From NCBI RefSeq assembly GCF_900114015.1, contig NZ_FORN01000009.1, positions 1-64,000 of the forward strand: a stretch of 64,000 nucleotides of DNA, written 5' to 3'. Numbering within the stretch: the first letter of the stretch is position 1; every line of letters starts with the position of its first letter. Positions 8,467 to 17,758 of the stretch are shown piece by piece. The position numbers and the translations under genes were made by a program. The notes under the pieces were generated by a model, which was not told the DNA's origin, searched no databases, and was given only the letters and a program-made list of their open reading frames with translations. The stretch comes from Caulobacter sp. UNC279MFTsu5.1 (lineage in GTDB: Bacteria > Pseudomonadota > Alphaproteobacteria > Caulobacterales > Caulobacteraceae).

Positions 8467-9273
8467 ATGACCCTGTTCAGCCCTCATCGGCCGTCGCCGC
8501 CGCTTTATCCCTACGTGTCAGGATATTGGCGCGTCTCCGATCGAGTCGGAGCCTATCGTGGACGTCCGATCGATACCGCCCCGCGACCGGGCGCGGTGCT
8601 GACCGTCAATATCGGACGTCCGAACCGCAGTTCAGACGGCGACCTTACGCCGATGCTCTCGCTCTTGGGGGTTCAGACGCAGGCGCGATCCTGGCGCTCG
8701 GATGTCGATACCGATTTCATCATGGCGCTGCTCACACCGCTGGGCTTGGCGCGTCTTTTCCCCGGCTGCGCTTCCGGTGTCGCAAATTCTCTTGTGGACG
8801 TCGGTTCCGTGGTCGGCGATCGCGTCGCGGCGACTCTCCTGAACGATGCGTCCGCGCGCCCGGACAGCCTGGCGGCCGCCCTCGACGGATGGTTGCTGGC
8901 GCGGCTGGCCGCCGTCGGCGCCACGGGATCCATCGACCTGTTCGAGGCCGCCTCGCGCGAACTGACCTATGCGTCGCGCGTGTCGGTCGCCGCGGAAACG
9001 CTTGGCGTGACGAGGCGACATCTATCGCGCCTCGTGAAGGAGCACTTGGGAATCGGTCCCAAGGAACTGTCAGATCTCCATCGCCTCGATCGCAGTCTGA
9101 GCGCCGTCCAGGCAGGCTGCGAAGGCGGCGCCGGCTTTTCCGATCAGGCCCATCAAATTCGAGAGTGGCGGCGGCGTCTGCGCACCACGCCGGGCCGATA
9201 CGCGCGCGGCGGTCGCTCGCCGCTGGCCGAAACATTCGGCGGCGCGGACCCATCGGTGACCTATTACCTGTAG
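8467..9273 (+). CDS. AraC-family transcriptional regulator
   Basis: A 268-residue regulator. The N-terminal part (YPYVSGYWRVSD..., about 14-30) resembles the sensor region of DUF6597-type AraC proteins. The C-terminal AraC DNA-binding domain occupies roughly 165-255 and includes the first helix-turn-helix VAAETLGVTRRHLSRLVKEHLGIGPKEL. The second helix-turn-helix is recognisable as GFSDQAHQIREWRRRLRTTPGRY, in which the usual DQSHF-x-R-F pattern is slightly altered. It lies 79 bases upstream of the hydrolase at 9353 in the same direction and may control it. Only 261 unremarkable bases separate it from the cupin gene. Confidence 0.85.
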   Translation: MTLFSPHRPSPPLYPYVSGYWRVSDRVGAYRGRPIDTAPRPGAVLTVNIGRPNRSSDGDLTPMLSLLGVQTQARSWRSDVDTDFIMALLTPLGLARLFPGCASGVANSLVDVGSVVGDRVAATLLNDASARPDSLAAALDGWLLARLAAVGATGSIDLFEAASRELTYASRVSVAAETLGVTRRHLSRLVKEHLGIGPKELSDLHRLDRSLSAVQAGCEGGAGFSDQAHQIREWRRRLRTTPGRYARGGRSPLAETFGGADPSVTYYL

Positions 9274-9352
9274 GTCTTGGGAGTCCCAAAGTTTCAATAC
9301 AGACGCCGGCTTTCAGCGCCAAGCTGGTCCGACATAGAGCGGGTCGGCGATC

Positions 9353-10081
9353 ATGAACGAGCGTGAAGTTACCTATCGATCCGGCGAAGTGACCATGACC
9401 GGTTACCTTGTCGATGGCTCGCGCGGCGCGCCGGCGCCCGGCGTGCTGATCGCCCACGAGGGCTTGGGCCGAGACGAACGCATGACCACTTGGGCGCGCA
9501 AGCTCGCCGGGCGGGGCTATGTCGCGCTCGCGCTTGATCTCTATGGCGAGGGCCTATTCTCTTATGAGCAGTTCTCCTTCGAGAAGATGATCGCCAAGCA
9601 TGAGCACATGATGGCGACCCCTGGCTTGATGCTCACCCGCTCCACCGCCGCCCTGGAAACGCTGGCGGCTCAGCCCAACGTCGACCACACTCGGCTGGCG
9701 GCGATCGGGTTCTGCCAGGGCGGCATCGTCGCCGCGGAACTTGCACGGGCGAGGGCGCCGATCCTGTGCGCCATCGGCTTCCATCCCGGTCTCAAACGCC
9801 CAGCCGGGAGCGTCGACGGGCCGATCGAGGCCAAGCTGCTCATGATGGTCGGGGCTCGCGACGCCGTTGTTCCGCCGGAGGATCGCGCCGCCTTCGCCGC
9901 GGAGATGGAGGAAAAGGGCGCGGATTGGCAGCTTCATCTGTTCGGCGGCGTCGGACACACCTACACGAACCCCCGCGTCGACCAGTTGGCGCCGATGCCC
10001 GGGTTCGGCTACGACGCGCGCGCTGAACGCCGGGCTTGGACGATGGCGTTCTCACTGCTTGACGAAGTCTTTGGCGAGTAA
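9353..10081 (+). CDS. Dienelactone-hydrolase-family protein
   Basis: A 242-residue alpha/beta hydrolase of the dienelactone hydrolase family. The nucleophile is a cysteine in GFCQGG (about residue 123), the acid is in GARDAVVPPED, and the histidine is in GVGHTYTNP, giving the family's Cys-Asp-His triad. No signal peptide, so cytoplasmic. True dienelactone hydrolases act in chlorocatechol degradation, but this family is broad and no ring-cleavage genes are nearby, so the substrate is open. The upstream AraC gene is in the same orientation and is a likely regulator. Confidence 0.88.
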   Translation: MNEREVTYRSGEVTMTGYLVDGSRGAPAPGVLIAHEGLGRDERMTTWARKLAGRGYVALALDLYGEGLFSYEQFSFEKMIAKHEHMMATPGLMLTRSTAALETLAAQPNVDHTRLAAIGFCQGGIVAAELARARAPILCAIGFHPGLKRPAGSVDGPIEAKLLMMVGARDAVVPPEDRAAFAAEMEEKGADWQLHLFGGVGHTYTNPRVDQLAPMPGFGYDARAERRAWTMAFSLLDEVFGE

Positions 10082-10737
10082 CCTCCACGGACAGTCCGTT
10101 CGCCCCGCTAGCCGCCCTTTACGGATCGCGGTTTTTTCCGGCGCCGGCGGCGAGCAATAACCGACCCATTGGGCGGCGCCGTCGAATGTTGATCGGCTCT
10201 GGGCTCGGCGCTGGGTCAGATGTTCGCCCAAGGCTGTCGGATGGCCGGGGCGGTCCGACCGCGCGTCGCCCGAGGTTAAAGGTCTGACAACTGTTTCGGC
10301 CTAGGGCGCGAACGAGCGCCTCGTGACGAATGTTCGGCGGCCTCGGCTGAAATGGCCGAATTGTGGTCTGATGAACACGCTTCCGAAATAAAGCTGAAAT
10401 CCTTCCGTGCCATGGCGACGCTTGGCGGCTCCATGCGATCAAGAGCGATCCGCGCGGCGTGGGCGGCGGATCCGGCCATGTGGCGGAATTCACGATGAAT
10501 TTTGTGACTTACCGAGTCTCGTGTTTCGCTCCGGGGTGGCCCTTCGGTCGGGTCGTCCTCTCCCAGGGCGTCCAGGCGAGGCCGCGCCTTTCATCCGGAC
10601 CAAGAGCAGAACACTGGTCATCCAATTGGCCTGACAAATAGTGATTATCGAGATTGACAGATCTGACCACCTGTAAGATGTGTTAGCGGTATCATCGGTC
10701 ACGGCGCGACAGCACGCCGAGCCGAGCGGGGAAACGA
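10082..10737. other. 656-bp intergenic region without convincing gene
   Basis: No coding frame here has a ribosome-binding site and Caulobacter-like codon bias together. The last 100 bases are AT-richer and probably contain the promoter of the GH35/TonB-receptor operon: TTGACA at 10654-10659 with TAAGAT at 10674-10679 is a candidate, though the 14-base spacing suits the short-spacer Caulobacter housekeeping promoters rather than the classic 17. Confidence 0.4.
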
Positions 10738-12441
10738 ATGGACCAGGAACCCCTCCAGCCTCGCGCTCGCCGGCCGCGTCCGAAAGGCCTCGCGACCGTC
10801 GGCGGCCTGGCCGTGGCGCTGTCGATGCTGCTGGGTCCGTCGGCCTTGGCCGACATCCCCCGCCTCGAGGCCCAGGGCTCGGCCCGGCGGCTGGTGGTCG
10901 ACGGCAAGCCCATGCTGGTGCTGGGCGGCGAGCTGGGCAATTCCAGCGCCTCCAGCCAGGCCTACATGGCCAGGTACTGGCCCAAGCTGAAGGCCATGAA
11001 CCTCAACACCGTGCTGGCCCCGGTCTCGTGGGAGCTGATCGAGCCGAAGGAAGGCGCCTACGACTTCGCCAGCGTCGACGGCCTGCTGAAGGATGCCCGC
11101 GCCCAGGACATGCATCTGGTCCTGCTGTGGTTCGGGGCCTGGAAGAACAGCATGTCGACCTACGTCCCGTCGTGGGTGAAGCGCGACGACGTCCGCTTCC
11201 CGCGCGCCAAGGCGGCCCCCAATCCAGGAGAAAAATGGGGGGGCAGCCAGGAGATCCTGTCGGCCTTTTCCACCAACACCCGCGACGCCGACGCCCGGGC
11301 CTACGCCGCCCTGCTGGCCCATCTGAAGGCGGTGGACGCCCAGGGCACGGTGTTGATGGTCCAGGTCGAGAACGAGATCGGCATGCTGCCCGTCGCCCGC
11401 GAATGGGGGCCGGAAGCCAACGCCGCCTGGGCCGGGTCCGTGCCGGCTGAACTCCTGCAGCGTCTCGTGTCGGGCGGGGCCGCGATCGAGCCGGAACTGC
11501 GGGCCTTGTGGCAGGCCCACGGCTCCAAGACCTCCGGGACCTGGGCCCAGGTGTTCGGCGACGGCGACGCCGGCCAGGAGGTGTTCACCGCCTGGTTCTA
11601 CGCCCGCTACGCCGACGCGGTGACCCGGGCCGGCAAGGCGGCCTATCCGCTGCCGATGTACGTCAATGTCGCCCTGAACCGCACCGGCAAGGCGCCGGGC
11701 GAATATCCCAGCGGCGGGCCGCTGCCGCACCTGATCGACGTCTGGAAGACCGGCGCGCCCAGCGTCGACCTGATCTCGCCCGACATCTATTTCCCGAACT
11801 TCAGCGACCTGGCCGGCCGCTACAAGCGCCCCGACAATGCGCTGTTCATTCCCGAGGCCAACAATGTCGGCGCGCCCGAGACGCCGGCCAACGCCTTCTA
11901 CGCGATCGGCAAGCTGGACGCGTTCGGCTTCTCGCCGTTCCAGGTCGAGAACGCCGAACCTAAAGAGCACGAGGCCGTGACCCAGGCCTATGGCGTACTC
12001 AGGCAGCTGACCCCGGCGATCCTGGCGGCCCAGGGGCTGGACAGGATGTCGGGCTTCAAGCCGCGCGTGCTGGAGGACGGCACGGTGCTGGACCAGCCGG
12101 TCAGCCAGGTGATCGGCGACTATCGCTTCAACGTCGCCTTCGTCGACACCTGGACGCCCAAGGCCGACCAGAAGACCGCCGGCCACGGCGGGCTGATCAT
12201 CCAGATCGGCCCCGAGGAGTACCTGATGGCCGGACGCGGCCTGGTGGTCACCTTCTCGAGCGCCGGCGACGGCCCCGCCCTGGCCGGCATCGACAGCGCC
12301 GTCGAGGGCGTGTTCGACGCCCAGGGCCGCTGGGTTCCCGGCCGGACCCTGAACGGCGACCAGACCCACCAGGGCCGCCACATCCGGCTGCCGCCCGACC
12401 AGTTCCAGATCCAGCGGGTGAAGCTCTACCGCTACCGCTGA
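10738..12441 (+). CDS. GH35 beta-galactosidase-like glycoside hydrolase
   Basis: A 567-residue exported glycosidase of family GH35 with a C-terminal DUF5597-type beta-sandwich. A long, positively charged N terminus precedes the hydrophobic GLAVALSMLLGPSALA signal. The TIM barrel shows WPKLKAMNLNTVLAPVSWE and the acid/base region VQVENEIGML (about 207-216); the likely nucleophile is the glutamate in FIPEANN near residue 380. It would release beta-linked galactose in the periplasm or at the surface. It is followed after 65 bases by a TonB-dependent receptor in the same direction, forming a typical Caulobacterales carbohydrate-utilisation unit. No transporter or kinase is adjacent. Confidence 0.9.
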   Translation: MDQEPLQPRARRPRPKGLATVGGLAVALSMLLGPSALADIPRLEAQGSARRLVVDGKPMLVLGGELGNSSASSQAYMARYWPKLKAMNLNTVLAPVSWELIEPKEGAYDFASVDGLLKDARAQDMHLVLLWFGAWKNSMSTYVPSWVKRDDVRFPRAKAAPNPGEKWGGSQEILSAFSTNTRDADARAYAALLAHLKAVDAQGTVLMVQVENEIGMLPVAREWGPEANAAWAGSVPAELLQRLVSGGAAIEPELRALWQAHGSKTSGTWAQVFGDGDAGQEVFTAWFYARYADAVTRAGKAAYPLPMYVNVALNRTGKAPGEYPSGGPLPHLIDVWKTGAPSVDLISPDIYFPNFSDLAGRYKRPDNALFIPEANNVGAPETPANAFYAIGKLDAFGFSPFQVENAEPKEHEAVTQAYGVLRQLTPAILAAQGLDRMSGFKPRVLEDGTVLDQPVSQVIGDYRFNVAFVDTWTPKADQKTAGHGGLIIQIGPEEYLMAGRGLVVTFSSAGDGPALAGIDSAVEGVFDAQGRWVPGRTLNGDQTHQGRHIRLPPDQFQIQRVKLYRYR

Positions 12442-12506
12442 CCGACCCCCCGCCGAACCACGACAATGGCCTGTCGCTCCCCAAGACGCGGCCAGGAGGA
12501 AAACGC

Positions 12507-15395
12507 ATGACTCGATTCAATCCCCGCAAGACGCTGCTGGCCGCCACCGCCCTGGCCGGATTGGCGGCCGGCGCGGCCCACGCCCAGACCGCCGCCCCCG
12601 CGCCGACTCCGGCTCAAGCCGCCGTCGACGACACCGCCGTCGACGAGATCATCGTCACCGGCATCCGCCGCAGCCTGCAGGCCAGCACCACGGCCAAGCG
12701 CGACGCGGTGGCCTTCGGCGACTCGATCTTCGCCGAGGACATCGGCAAGCTGCCGGCCACCAACCTGGCCGAGACCCTGAACCGCATCCCCGGCGTCACC
12801 CTGAACCGCGACATCAACGGCGAGGGCGTGCAGGTCTCGATCCGCGGCCTGGGACCCAGCTTCTCCAAGGTGCTGCTCAACAACACCCAGATCGCGGTGG
12901 CCTCGGACGGCGGCACCACCGGCGGCAGCGCCAATCGCGAGGTTGACCTCGACTTCTTCCCGTCGGAGCTGTTCACCCGCCTCGACGTGGCCAAGAGCCC
13001 GATGGCCGACACCCTGGAAGGCGGCATCGCCGGCACGGTCAACCTGCACAGCGCCCGGCCGTTCGACCGGGAAGGCCAGCACCTGACGGTGATCGCCCAA
13101 GGCCAGTACACCGACAGCAACAAGGATATCAGCCCGCGCGGCGCGCTGGTCGCCAGCAAGACCTGGGACAAGTTCGGCGTGCTGTTCGGCGTCTCGGGCG
13201 TCAAGACCAAGACCCGCGTCGACGGCTATGAGACCGTCGGCTACACCGACGGCAACATCGCCTGCGCCGGCTGCAACACCGGCGCCGACACCGGCAACGG
13301 CTTCTTCTACGCCTCGGTCGTGCCCAACAACACCGGCCACGGCCTGACGGCCGGCGCGCCGCTGGACCTGGCCGCCACCTCGGGCCTGTCGCTGCAGGAC
13401 CTGAGCCGGGCGCTGATCCCACGCCTGGGCCGCAACAGCTACACCGAGGGCACGCGCTCGCGCGTCTCGGCCCTGCTGTCGCTGGAATACCGCCCGACCG
13501 ACGACCTGCAGTTCGCCATCGACGGCATCTGGGCCAAGTCCAAGCGCGACTATCAGCGCCTGAACATGAACTGGTACGTCCGCAACTCGGGTCCGGGCAC
13601 GGCGCCGACCTCGACCGGCGGCATGGTGCCGATCGACCTGAAGGTGGACGCCAACCACGTGGTGACCTCGGGCACCTTCGCCAATTCGAGCTTCTTCCTC
13701 GAGAACGACATCTTCGACCAGACGACCAAGTTCTACAACGTCAACCCGACCGTGCGCTGGCAGCCGCGCGAGAACATCGTCGTCGACGCCCAGGTCAATT
13801 ACGGCCACTCGACCTTCTTCCGCGAGCAGCCGCAGTTCGACTTCCAGACCCCGCGCGAAAGCGGCCTGGAGGTCTATTACCAGGCCAGCGACAGCGGCCA
13901 GCCCAGCATCACCACCAACCGCGACCTGGGCGATCCCAACCTCGGCTGGCGGTGGTACCGGGTGAACGTCCAGAACATCGCCCGCGACACCACCACCAAG
14001 GGCGCCCACGTCGACGCGCGCTTCGGCGACAGCGAGATCAACATCAAGGTCGGGGCGGCCTACGACCAGGCCAGCCGCTCGATCCGCGCCTACGACAACT
14101 CGACCGCCTTCCAGACCGCCGTCTGCGGCGCCACCTGCGACGGCGCGACGGGCCTGGTGCTCAACAGCCAGGTCGGCCAGTACCTGCGGCGGGTGAACAT
14201 CGACGACTTCGGCCACCTGGCCAAGGGCGGCGTCGGCTACACCAGCTTCATCATGACCGACCTGGACGCGCTGAAGAAGGCGACCAACTACGCCTTCTAT
14301 CGCGACAGCGCCCCGCGGACCCGCAGCGCGGTGACCGGCGGCTCGGTCGGCGACATCGAGGAAAAGACCTGGGGAACCTACGTCGAGGCCAACGCCAAGG
14401 GCTCGCTGCTGGACCGCGACGTCAGGATGAACGTCGGCCTGCGCTATTTCCACACCGACCAGACCGTCACCAGCCCGATCCAGGTGGCCTCGGGCCTGAC
14501 CGATCAGACGCTGTCGGCCAAGTACGACGACGTCCTGCCGTCGGCCAACTTCACCTATGACGCGGCCGAGAACATCAAGCTGCGCCTGGCGATTTCGCGC
14601 AGCATGACCCGGGCCGACGCCGGCCAACTGCTGCCCGGCACGACCTTCTCGGACATCTCGGCCCAGGTCGCCAGCGCCGGCAATCCGGACCTGAAGCCCT
14701 ACACCTCCAACAACATCGACATCGGCGGCGAGTACTACACCGGCGGCATCGGCTATGTGGGCGTGGCCTTCTTCCGCAAGGACATCGACGGCTTCACGGT
14801 CACCACCCAGACCACCGTGCCGTTCACCTCGCTGGGCATCAACTTCACCGACCTGAACACCTCGCAGCAGCAGGCCTTGAACCTGCGCGGCGGTCCCAGC
14901 GTGGCCACCGTGACGCTGAACCGGCCGATCAACCTGAACAAGCTGCTGATCCAGGGCGTCGAGCTGACCTGGGTCCAGCCGCTGGACTTCCTGGTCAAGG
15001 GCCTGGGCTTCTCGGCCAACGCCACCAAGCTGGAGCAGAGCTCGTCGACGGGCCTGTTCGCCCCCGGCGTCGCGCCGTACCGCGTCAACCTGCAAGGCTT
15101 CTACGAAGGCCACGGCGCGTCGCTCAGCGTGAACTACGTCTGGAACGACGAGTCGGTCGCCGCCAACGGTCCGCAGAACAACATCAATGTACCCTTGAAG
15201 GCCGAGGCCCGCGGCCAGCTGGACGTCTCGGCCGGCTATGTCCTGCCGTTCGCCGACAAGGCTTGGCGCGTGACCCTGGACGCCCTGAACATCACCAACG
15301 AGCCCCTGCGGACCACGTTCGGCTACGACAACGCGCCGTACAGCGTCTACTACCCCGGCCGCCAGGTGCTGCTGGGTCTGCGGGCCAGCTTCTGA
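12507..15395 (+). CDS. TonB-dependent receptor (probable carbohydrate importer)
   Basis: A 962-residue outer-membrane receptor of the Xanthomonas/Caulobacter type. It has a signal peptide ending at AHAQ, a TonB-box-like region around DEIIVTGIRRSLQ, the plug domain (LPATNLAETLNRIPGVTL, VQVSIRGLGPSFSKVLLNN), and a 22-strand barrel ending in the aromatic-terminated ...GLRASF typical of barrel assembly. A strong AGGAGGA ribosome-binding site precedes ATG 12507. Being co-oriented with the GH35 gene 65 bases upstream, it probably imports the oligosaccharide that enzyme cleaves; the ligand itself cannot be read from sequence. The two genes probably form one operon ending at the terminator at 15425. 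Confidence 0.93.
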   Translation: MTRFNPRKTLLAATALAGLAAGAAHAQTAAPAPTPAQAAVDDTAVDEIIVTGIRRSLQASTTAKRDAVAFGDSIFAEDIGKLPATNLAETLNRIPGVTLNRDINGEGVQVSIRGLGPSFSKVLLNNTQIAVASDGGTTGGSANREVDLDFFPSELFTRLDVAKSPMADTLEGGIAGTVNLHSARPFDREGQHLTVIAQGQYTDSNKDISPRGALVASKTWDKFGVLFGVSGVKTKTRVDGYETVGYTDGNIACAGCNTGADTGNGFFYASVVPNNTGHGLTAGAPLDLAATSGLSLQDLSRALIPRLGRNSYTEGTRSRVSALLSLEYRPTDDLQFAIDGIWAKSKRDYQRLNMNWYVRNSGPGTAPTSTGGMVPIDLKVDANHVVTSGTFANSSFFLENDIFDQTTKFYNVNPTVRWQPRENIVVDAQVNYGHSTFFREQPQFDFQTPRESGLEVYYQASDSGQPSITTNRDLGDPNLGWRWYRVNVQNIARDTTTKGAHVDARFGDSEINIKVGAAYDQASRSIRAYDNSTAFQTAVCGATCDGATGLVLNSQVGQYLRRVNIDDFGHLAKGGVGYTSFIMTDLDALKKATNYAFYRDSAPRTRSAVTGGSVGDIEEKTWGTYVEANAKGSLLDRDVRMNVGLRYFHTDQTVTSPIQVASGLTDQTLSAKYDDVLPSANFTYDAAENIKLRLAISRSMTRADAGQLLPGTTFSDISAQVASAGNPDLKPYTSNNIDIGGEYYTGGIGYVGVAFFRKDIDGFTVTTQTTVPFTSLGINFTDLNTSQQQALNLRGGPSVATVTLNRPINLNKLLIQGVELTWVQPLDFLVKGLGFSANATKLEQSSSTGLFAPGVAPYRVNLQGFYEGHGASLSVNYVWNDESVAANGPQNNINVPLKAEARGQLDVSAGYVLPFADKAWRVTLDALNITNEPLRTTFGYDNAPYSVYYPGRQVLLGLRASF

Positions 15396-15424
15396 CCCGA
15401 TCCTCCTCCCGGAGGTTTCGACTG

Positions 15425-15455
15425 GGCGGCGCCGGCGGCGGCGCCGCCTTTTTTT
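15425..15455 (+). terminator. Rho-independent terminator of GH35-TonB receptor unit
   Basis: GGCGGCGCC and GGCGCCGCC arms (about 15425-15448) are followed by a run of seven T residues, 30 bases after the receptor stop codon. Confidence 0.88.
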
Positions 15456-15480
15456 GTGTCGAGAGAGGGCGCTCGTCTCG

Positions 15481-15592
15481 TTGTCATCCCGGCCGCAGCG
15501 AAGCGGAGAGCCGGGATCCAGGTGAACCGCACCGCCTTCGCCCAGTCCCCTGGATCCCGGACAGCCTCTGCGAGGCTTCCGGGAGGACAACC
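15481..15592. repeat. GTCATCCCGG-family inverted repeat, copy 2
   Basis: Starts TTGTCATCCCGGCC and ends CCGGGAGGACAACC. The middle includes GGGATCCAGGTGAACC and CAGTCCCCTGGATCCCGG, which closely match copy 3 at 36415-36527. It lies between the terminator and the convergent cyclophilin gene. Confidence 0.8.
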
Positions 15593-15614
15593 CTTCATGA
15601 CGCCCGGGAAGCCC

Positions 15615-16277
15615 TTACAGCTTCGGCGGCGCCGTCACGTCGGGTCCCGCGGGCGCCGGCACGCGGCGGGCCGAGGTGATCGGCACGGGCGGATCCAGGA
15701 TCTGGCCCTTCATCACCGGATTGATCGCCTTGCCGGGCGTGGGCAGGGCCAGGATCTTCTTGGCCACGTCCATGCCCTGGACCACGCGGCCGAAGGCGGC
15801 GAAGCCCAGGTTGTCGCCGGTCGCGGCCGGGTTGGCGTCCAGATAGGGCGCGTCGCCGATGCAGATGAAGAAGTCCGAGGTGGCGGTGCCCGGCGCGGTG
15901 CGGGCGATCGAGACCGTGCCGTCGACATGCTTGAGGCCCGTCTGGCTGGTGGGCTCGTGGGCCACTGGCGGCAGGGCGCCGACGTTCTGCAGCCCGCCCT
16001 GGATCAGGCCGTAGTCCACCGCCCCCGGGGCCCGCGAGGCCCGAAAAAAGGTCGCCTTGTCATAGAGCTTGCGGTCGACATAGCGCAGGAAGTTGGCGGT
16101 GGTGATCGGCGCCTGGGCCACGGCCAGCGCGATGACGATCCGGCCCTGCGGGGTGTCGATGGCGACATAGACCGGCGGCTTGGGCGGCGCCGGAGCGACC
16201 TGGGCGGCGGCGGGAAAGGCGGCCAACAGGCCGGCGCCGACCAGGATCTCGCGGCGGACGAAGGGGCGATGGGTCAT
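15615..16277 (-). CDS. Exported cyclophilin-type peptidyl-prolyl isomerase
   Basis: A 220-residue cyclophilin that catalyses cis-trans isomerisation at prolyl bonds, here probably in the periplasm. The N terminus (RREILVGAGLLAAFPAAAQ) is a signal peptide with a twin-arginine flavour. The core shows TPQGRIVIALAVAQAPITTANFLRYVD, the FFRAS strand, and FAAFGRVVQGMDVAKKI. Some catalytic positions diverge: the canonical F-H-R is represented by FFRASR, and the Q-G-G pattern is IQGGLQN. It is monocistronic and points toward the TonB-receptor gene. Confidence 0.9.
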   Translation of the reverse strand: MTHRPFVRREILVGAGLLAAFPAAAQVAPAPPKPPVYVAIDTPQGRIVIALAVAQAPITTANFLRYVDRKLYDKATFFRASRAPGAVDYGLIQGGLQNVGALPPVAHEPTSQTGLKHVDGTVSIARTAPGTATSDFFICIGDAPYLDANPAATGDNLGFAAFGRVVQGMDVAKKILALPTPGKAINPVMKGQILDPPVPITSARRVPAPAGPDVTAPPKL

Positions 16278-16626
16278 GGGGCGAGACTAGCCTAGTCCCG
16301 CGCCCTTCTTCCACCGTCATCCCGGGCCGGCGCCCGCCTGAACCGATAAAGCCCCGACCGCCCCCGAAACAACCCTGAGCAGCGGCCGGCGAACCTGCGC
16401 CGTTCGGTCACATGGGGCCTTAACTCTGCCGCACCGTCTCCGCTCTAACCTCGGGCGTTGGATGGAACCGGCATGTGTGACCGAGAAGCGCAAAGGCTGA
16501 ACGTCATGAGATCCCGCAGCTTGCCCGCCGACATGGCGGGTCTGACCGACAATCGTTTCGCGAGCCGGCGGCAAGGCGCGCTCGCGACGCCATCATCCGC
16601 GCCGGTCGTTGGAGGCGTCGGGCCTG
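16278..16626. other. Intergenic region between cyclophilin and EAL unit
   Basis: Holds divergent promoters for 16277 (leftward) and 16627 (rightward). A 54-codon frame (ATG 16473 to TGA 16637) overlaps the next start and could be a leader peptide, but it has no family resemblance and I do not annotate it. Bases from 16316 start with CGTCATCCCGGGCCGG, a fragment of the GTCATCCCGG repeat family. Confidence 0.4.
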
Positions 16627-17757
16627 ATGGAAAATGATCGATCGGTGCGCAGGCTCACGGCGCTGCAGCAGTCGGCCTCCACGGCGCGGGTCCTTAACCT
16701 CACGGCGATCCACCGCAAGCACGGCTCGGACCCGGCCTTCTTCGAAGCGCCCTTCTTCACCCATCGGCTGCTGGACCGGAGCATCATCCTGAAGCACCGG
16801 CTGCGGCCGCATGAATACAGCCTGTTCGCCACCCCCAAGCCCACCGCCACCAAGATCCTGATCCCGATCGACAACGAGGACTTGAAGGCCGGCGCCCACT
16901 ACGTCTTCGTCGGCCAGCGGGATTTCGAGGCGGTGCTGCAAGCCGTGTTCGGCGACGACCTCAGGCCGGGGACCCGGGACCGCATCGTCCTCGACCTCAT
17001 CGATTCCCTGCCCTCCCTGGATCCCTTCCTGCTGCGCGAACAGCTGCGGCGTCACGAGATCGAGCCGGCCCGGATCTATTTCGGGATCTCCGAGGCCGAC
17101 ATCCAGCGGATGTTCGACTTCGTGCGGGAGCAGATCACCAGCCTGGTCGCCCTGTCGGCCAAGGAAGGCTCGGCGGGCTCGTCCGCGGGCGCCGGCCGCC
17201 TGGTGGAGAAGCTCCTGTCCAACCGGCCGGAGGACGGCTTCGAACCCCTGAAGACCACCCTCAAGCTCAGCGACAAGGAGTATCTGGACGGGGTCTTCGC
17301 CTGGCGCGGTTTTCTTTACTACAAATGGCAACTCGAGGAGCTGAGGGGCGGGATCGCCGAGGTGGCCCTGGAGATCTCCAGCATCGCGCCACGCGGGGCG
17401 CGGGACCCGGAAGCCGCCCAGTACCTTCCCGAGGCGCGCCAACGCATCCGCGCCGCGGTCGGCCAGGCCATCTCGCGGGTCCAGGCCCTGCTGGACGTCT
17501 ACAACAAGGCCTATCTGGACCTGACCGTGGGCGGCAAGACCCTGGGCTTTCGCGACTTCCTGCTCACCGCGCCCGGCATGTTCACCGAGCTTGGCGAGTG
17601 CCTGGGCGGCGTCCAGCACATCATCAGCTTCTGGCGCTACCGCTTCCCGGCGGGCAAGACGCGGCTGATCTCGCCCTCGGAGCTGATGGACGTGTTCCTC
17701 GATTTCGAGGACAGCCTGATCGTCGCGCCCAAAGATGCGCTCACCTGGGTCGCCTGA
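16627..17757 (+). CDS. Unknown protein coupled to EAL phosphodiesterase
   Basis: I do not recognise this 376-residue protein. It has no signal peptide or membrane helices and is predicted cytoplasmic. The N terminus (about 40-100) contains a compact domain with TATKILIPIDNEDLKAGAHYVFVGQRDF, and the C-terminal half is helical with conserved-looking ALLDVYNKAYLDLTVGGKTL and GGVQHIISFWRYRF stretches. ATG 16627 is chosen; a TTG 18 bases upstream is in frame. The EAL-domain gene starts one base after the stop, so the pair is almost certainly co-translated and this protein is a candidate partner in c-di-GMP signalling. Confidence 0.7.
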   Translation: MENDRSVRRLTALQQSASTARVLNLTAIHRKHGSDPAFFEAPFFTHRLLDRSIILKHRLRPHEYSLFATPKPTATKILIPIDNEDLKAGAHYVFVGQRDFEAVLQAVFGDDLRPGTRDRIVLDLIDSLPSLDPFLLREQLRRHEIEPARIYFGISEADIQRMFDFVREQITSLVALSAKEGSAGSSAGAGRLVEKLLSNRPEDGFEPLKTTLKLSDKEYLDGVFAWRGFLYYKWQLEELRGGIAEVALEISSIAPRGARDPEAAQYLPEARQRIRAAVGQAISRVQALLDVYNKAYLDLTVGGKTLGFRDFLLTAPGMFTELGECLGGVQHIISFWRYRFPAGKTRLISPSELMDVFLDFEDSLIVAPKDALTWVA

Positions 17758-17758
17758 C

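Noticed and set aside
10276..10479. 67-residue leftward frame in the 10.1-10.7 kb gap
   Set aside because: No ribosome-binding site and no family resemblance; the composition is that of a chance GC-rich frame.
12432..15590. Very long antisense frame over the TonB-dependent receptor
   Set aside because: Antisense translation of a GC-rich gene; repetitive Val/Ala/Gly/Asp content and no domain.
16473..16637. 54-codon reading frame upstream of 16627
   Set aside because: Overlaps the start of the next gene and has no recognisable family or convincing ribosome-binding site.
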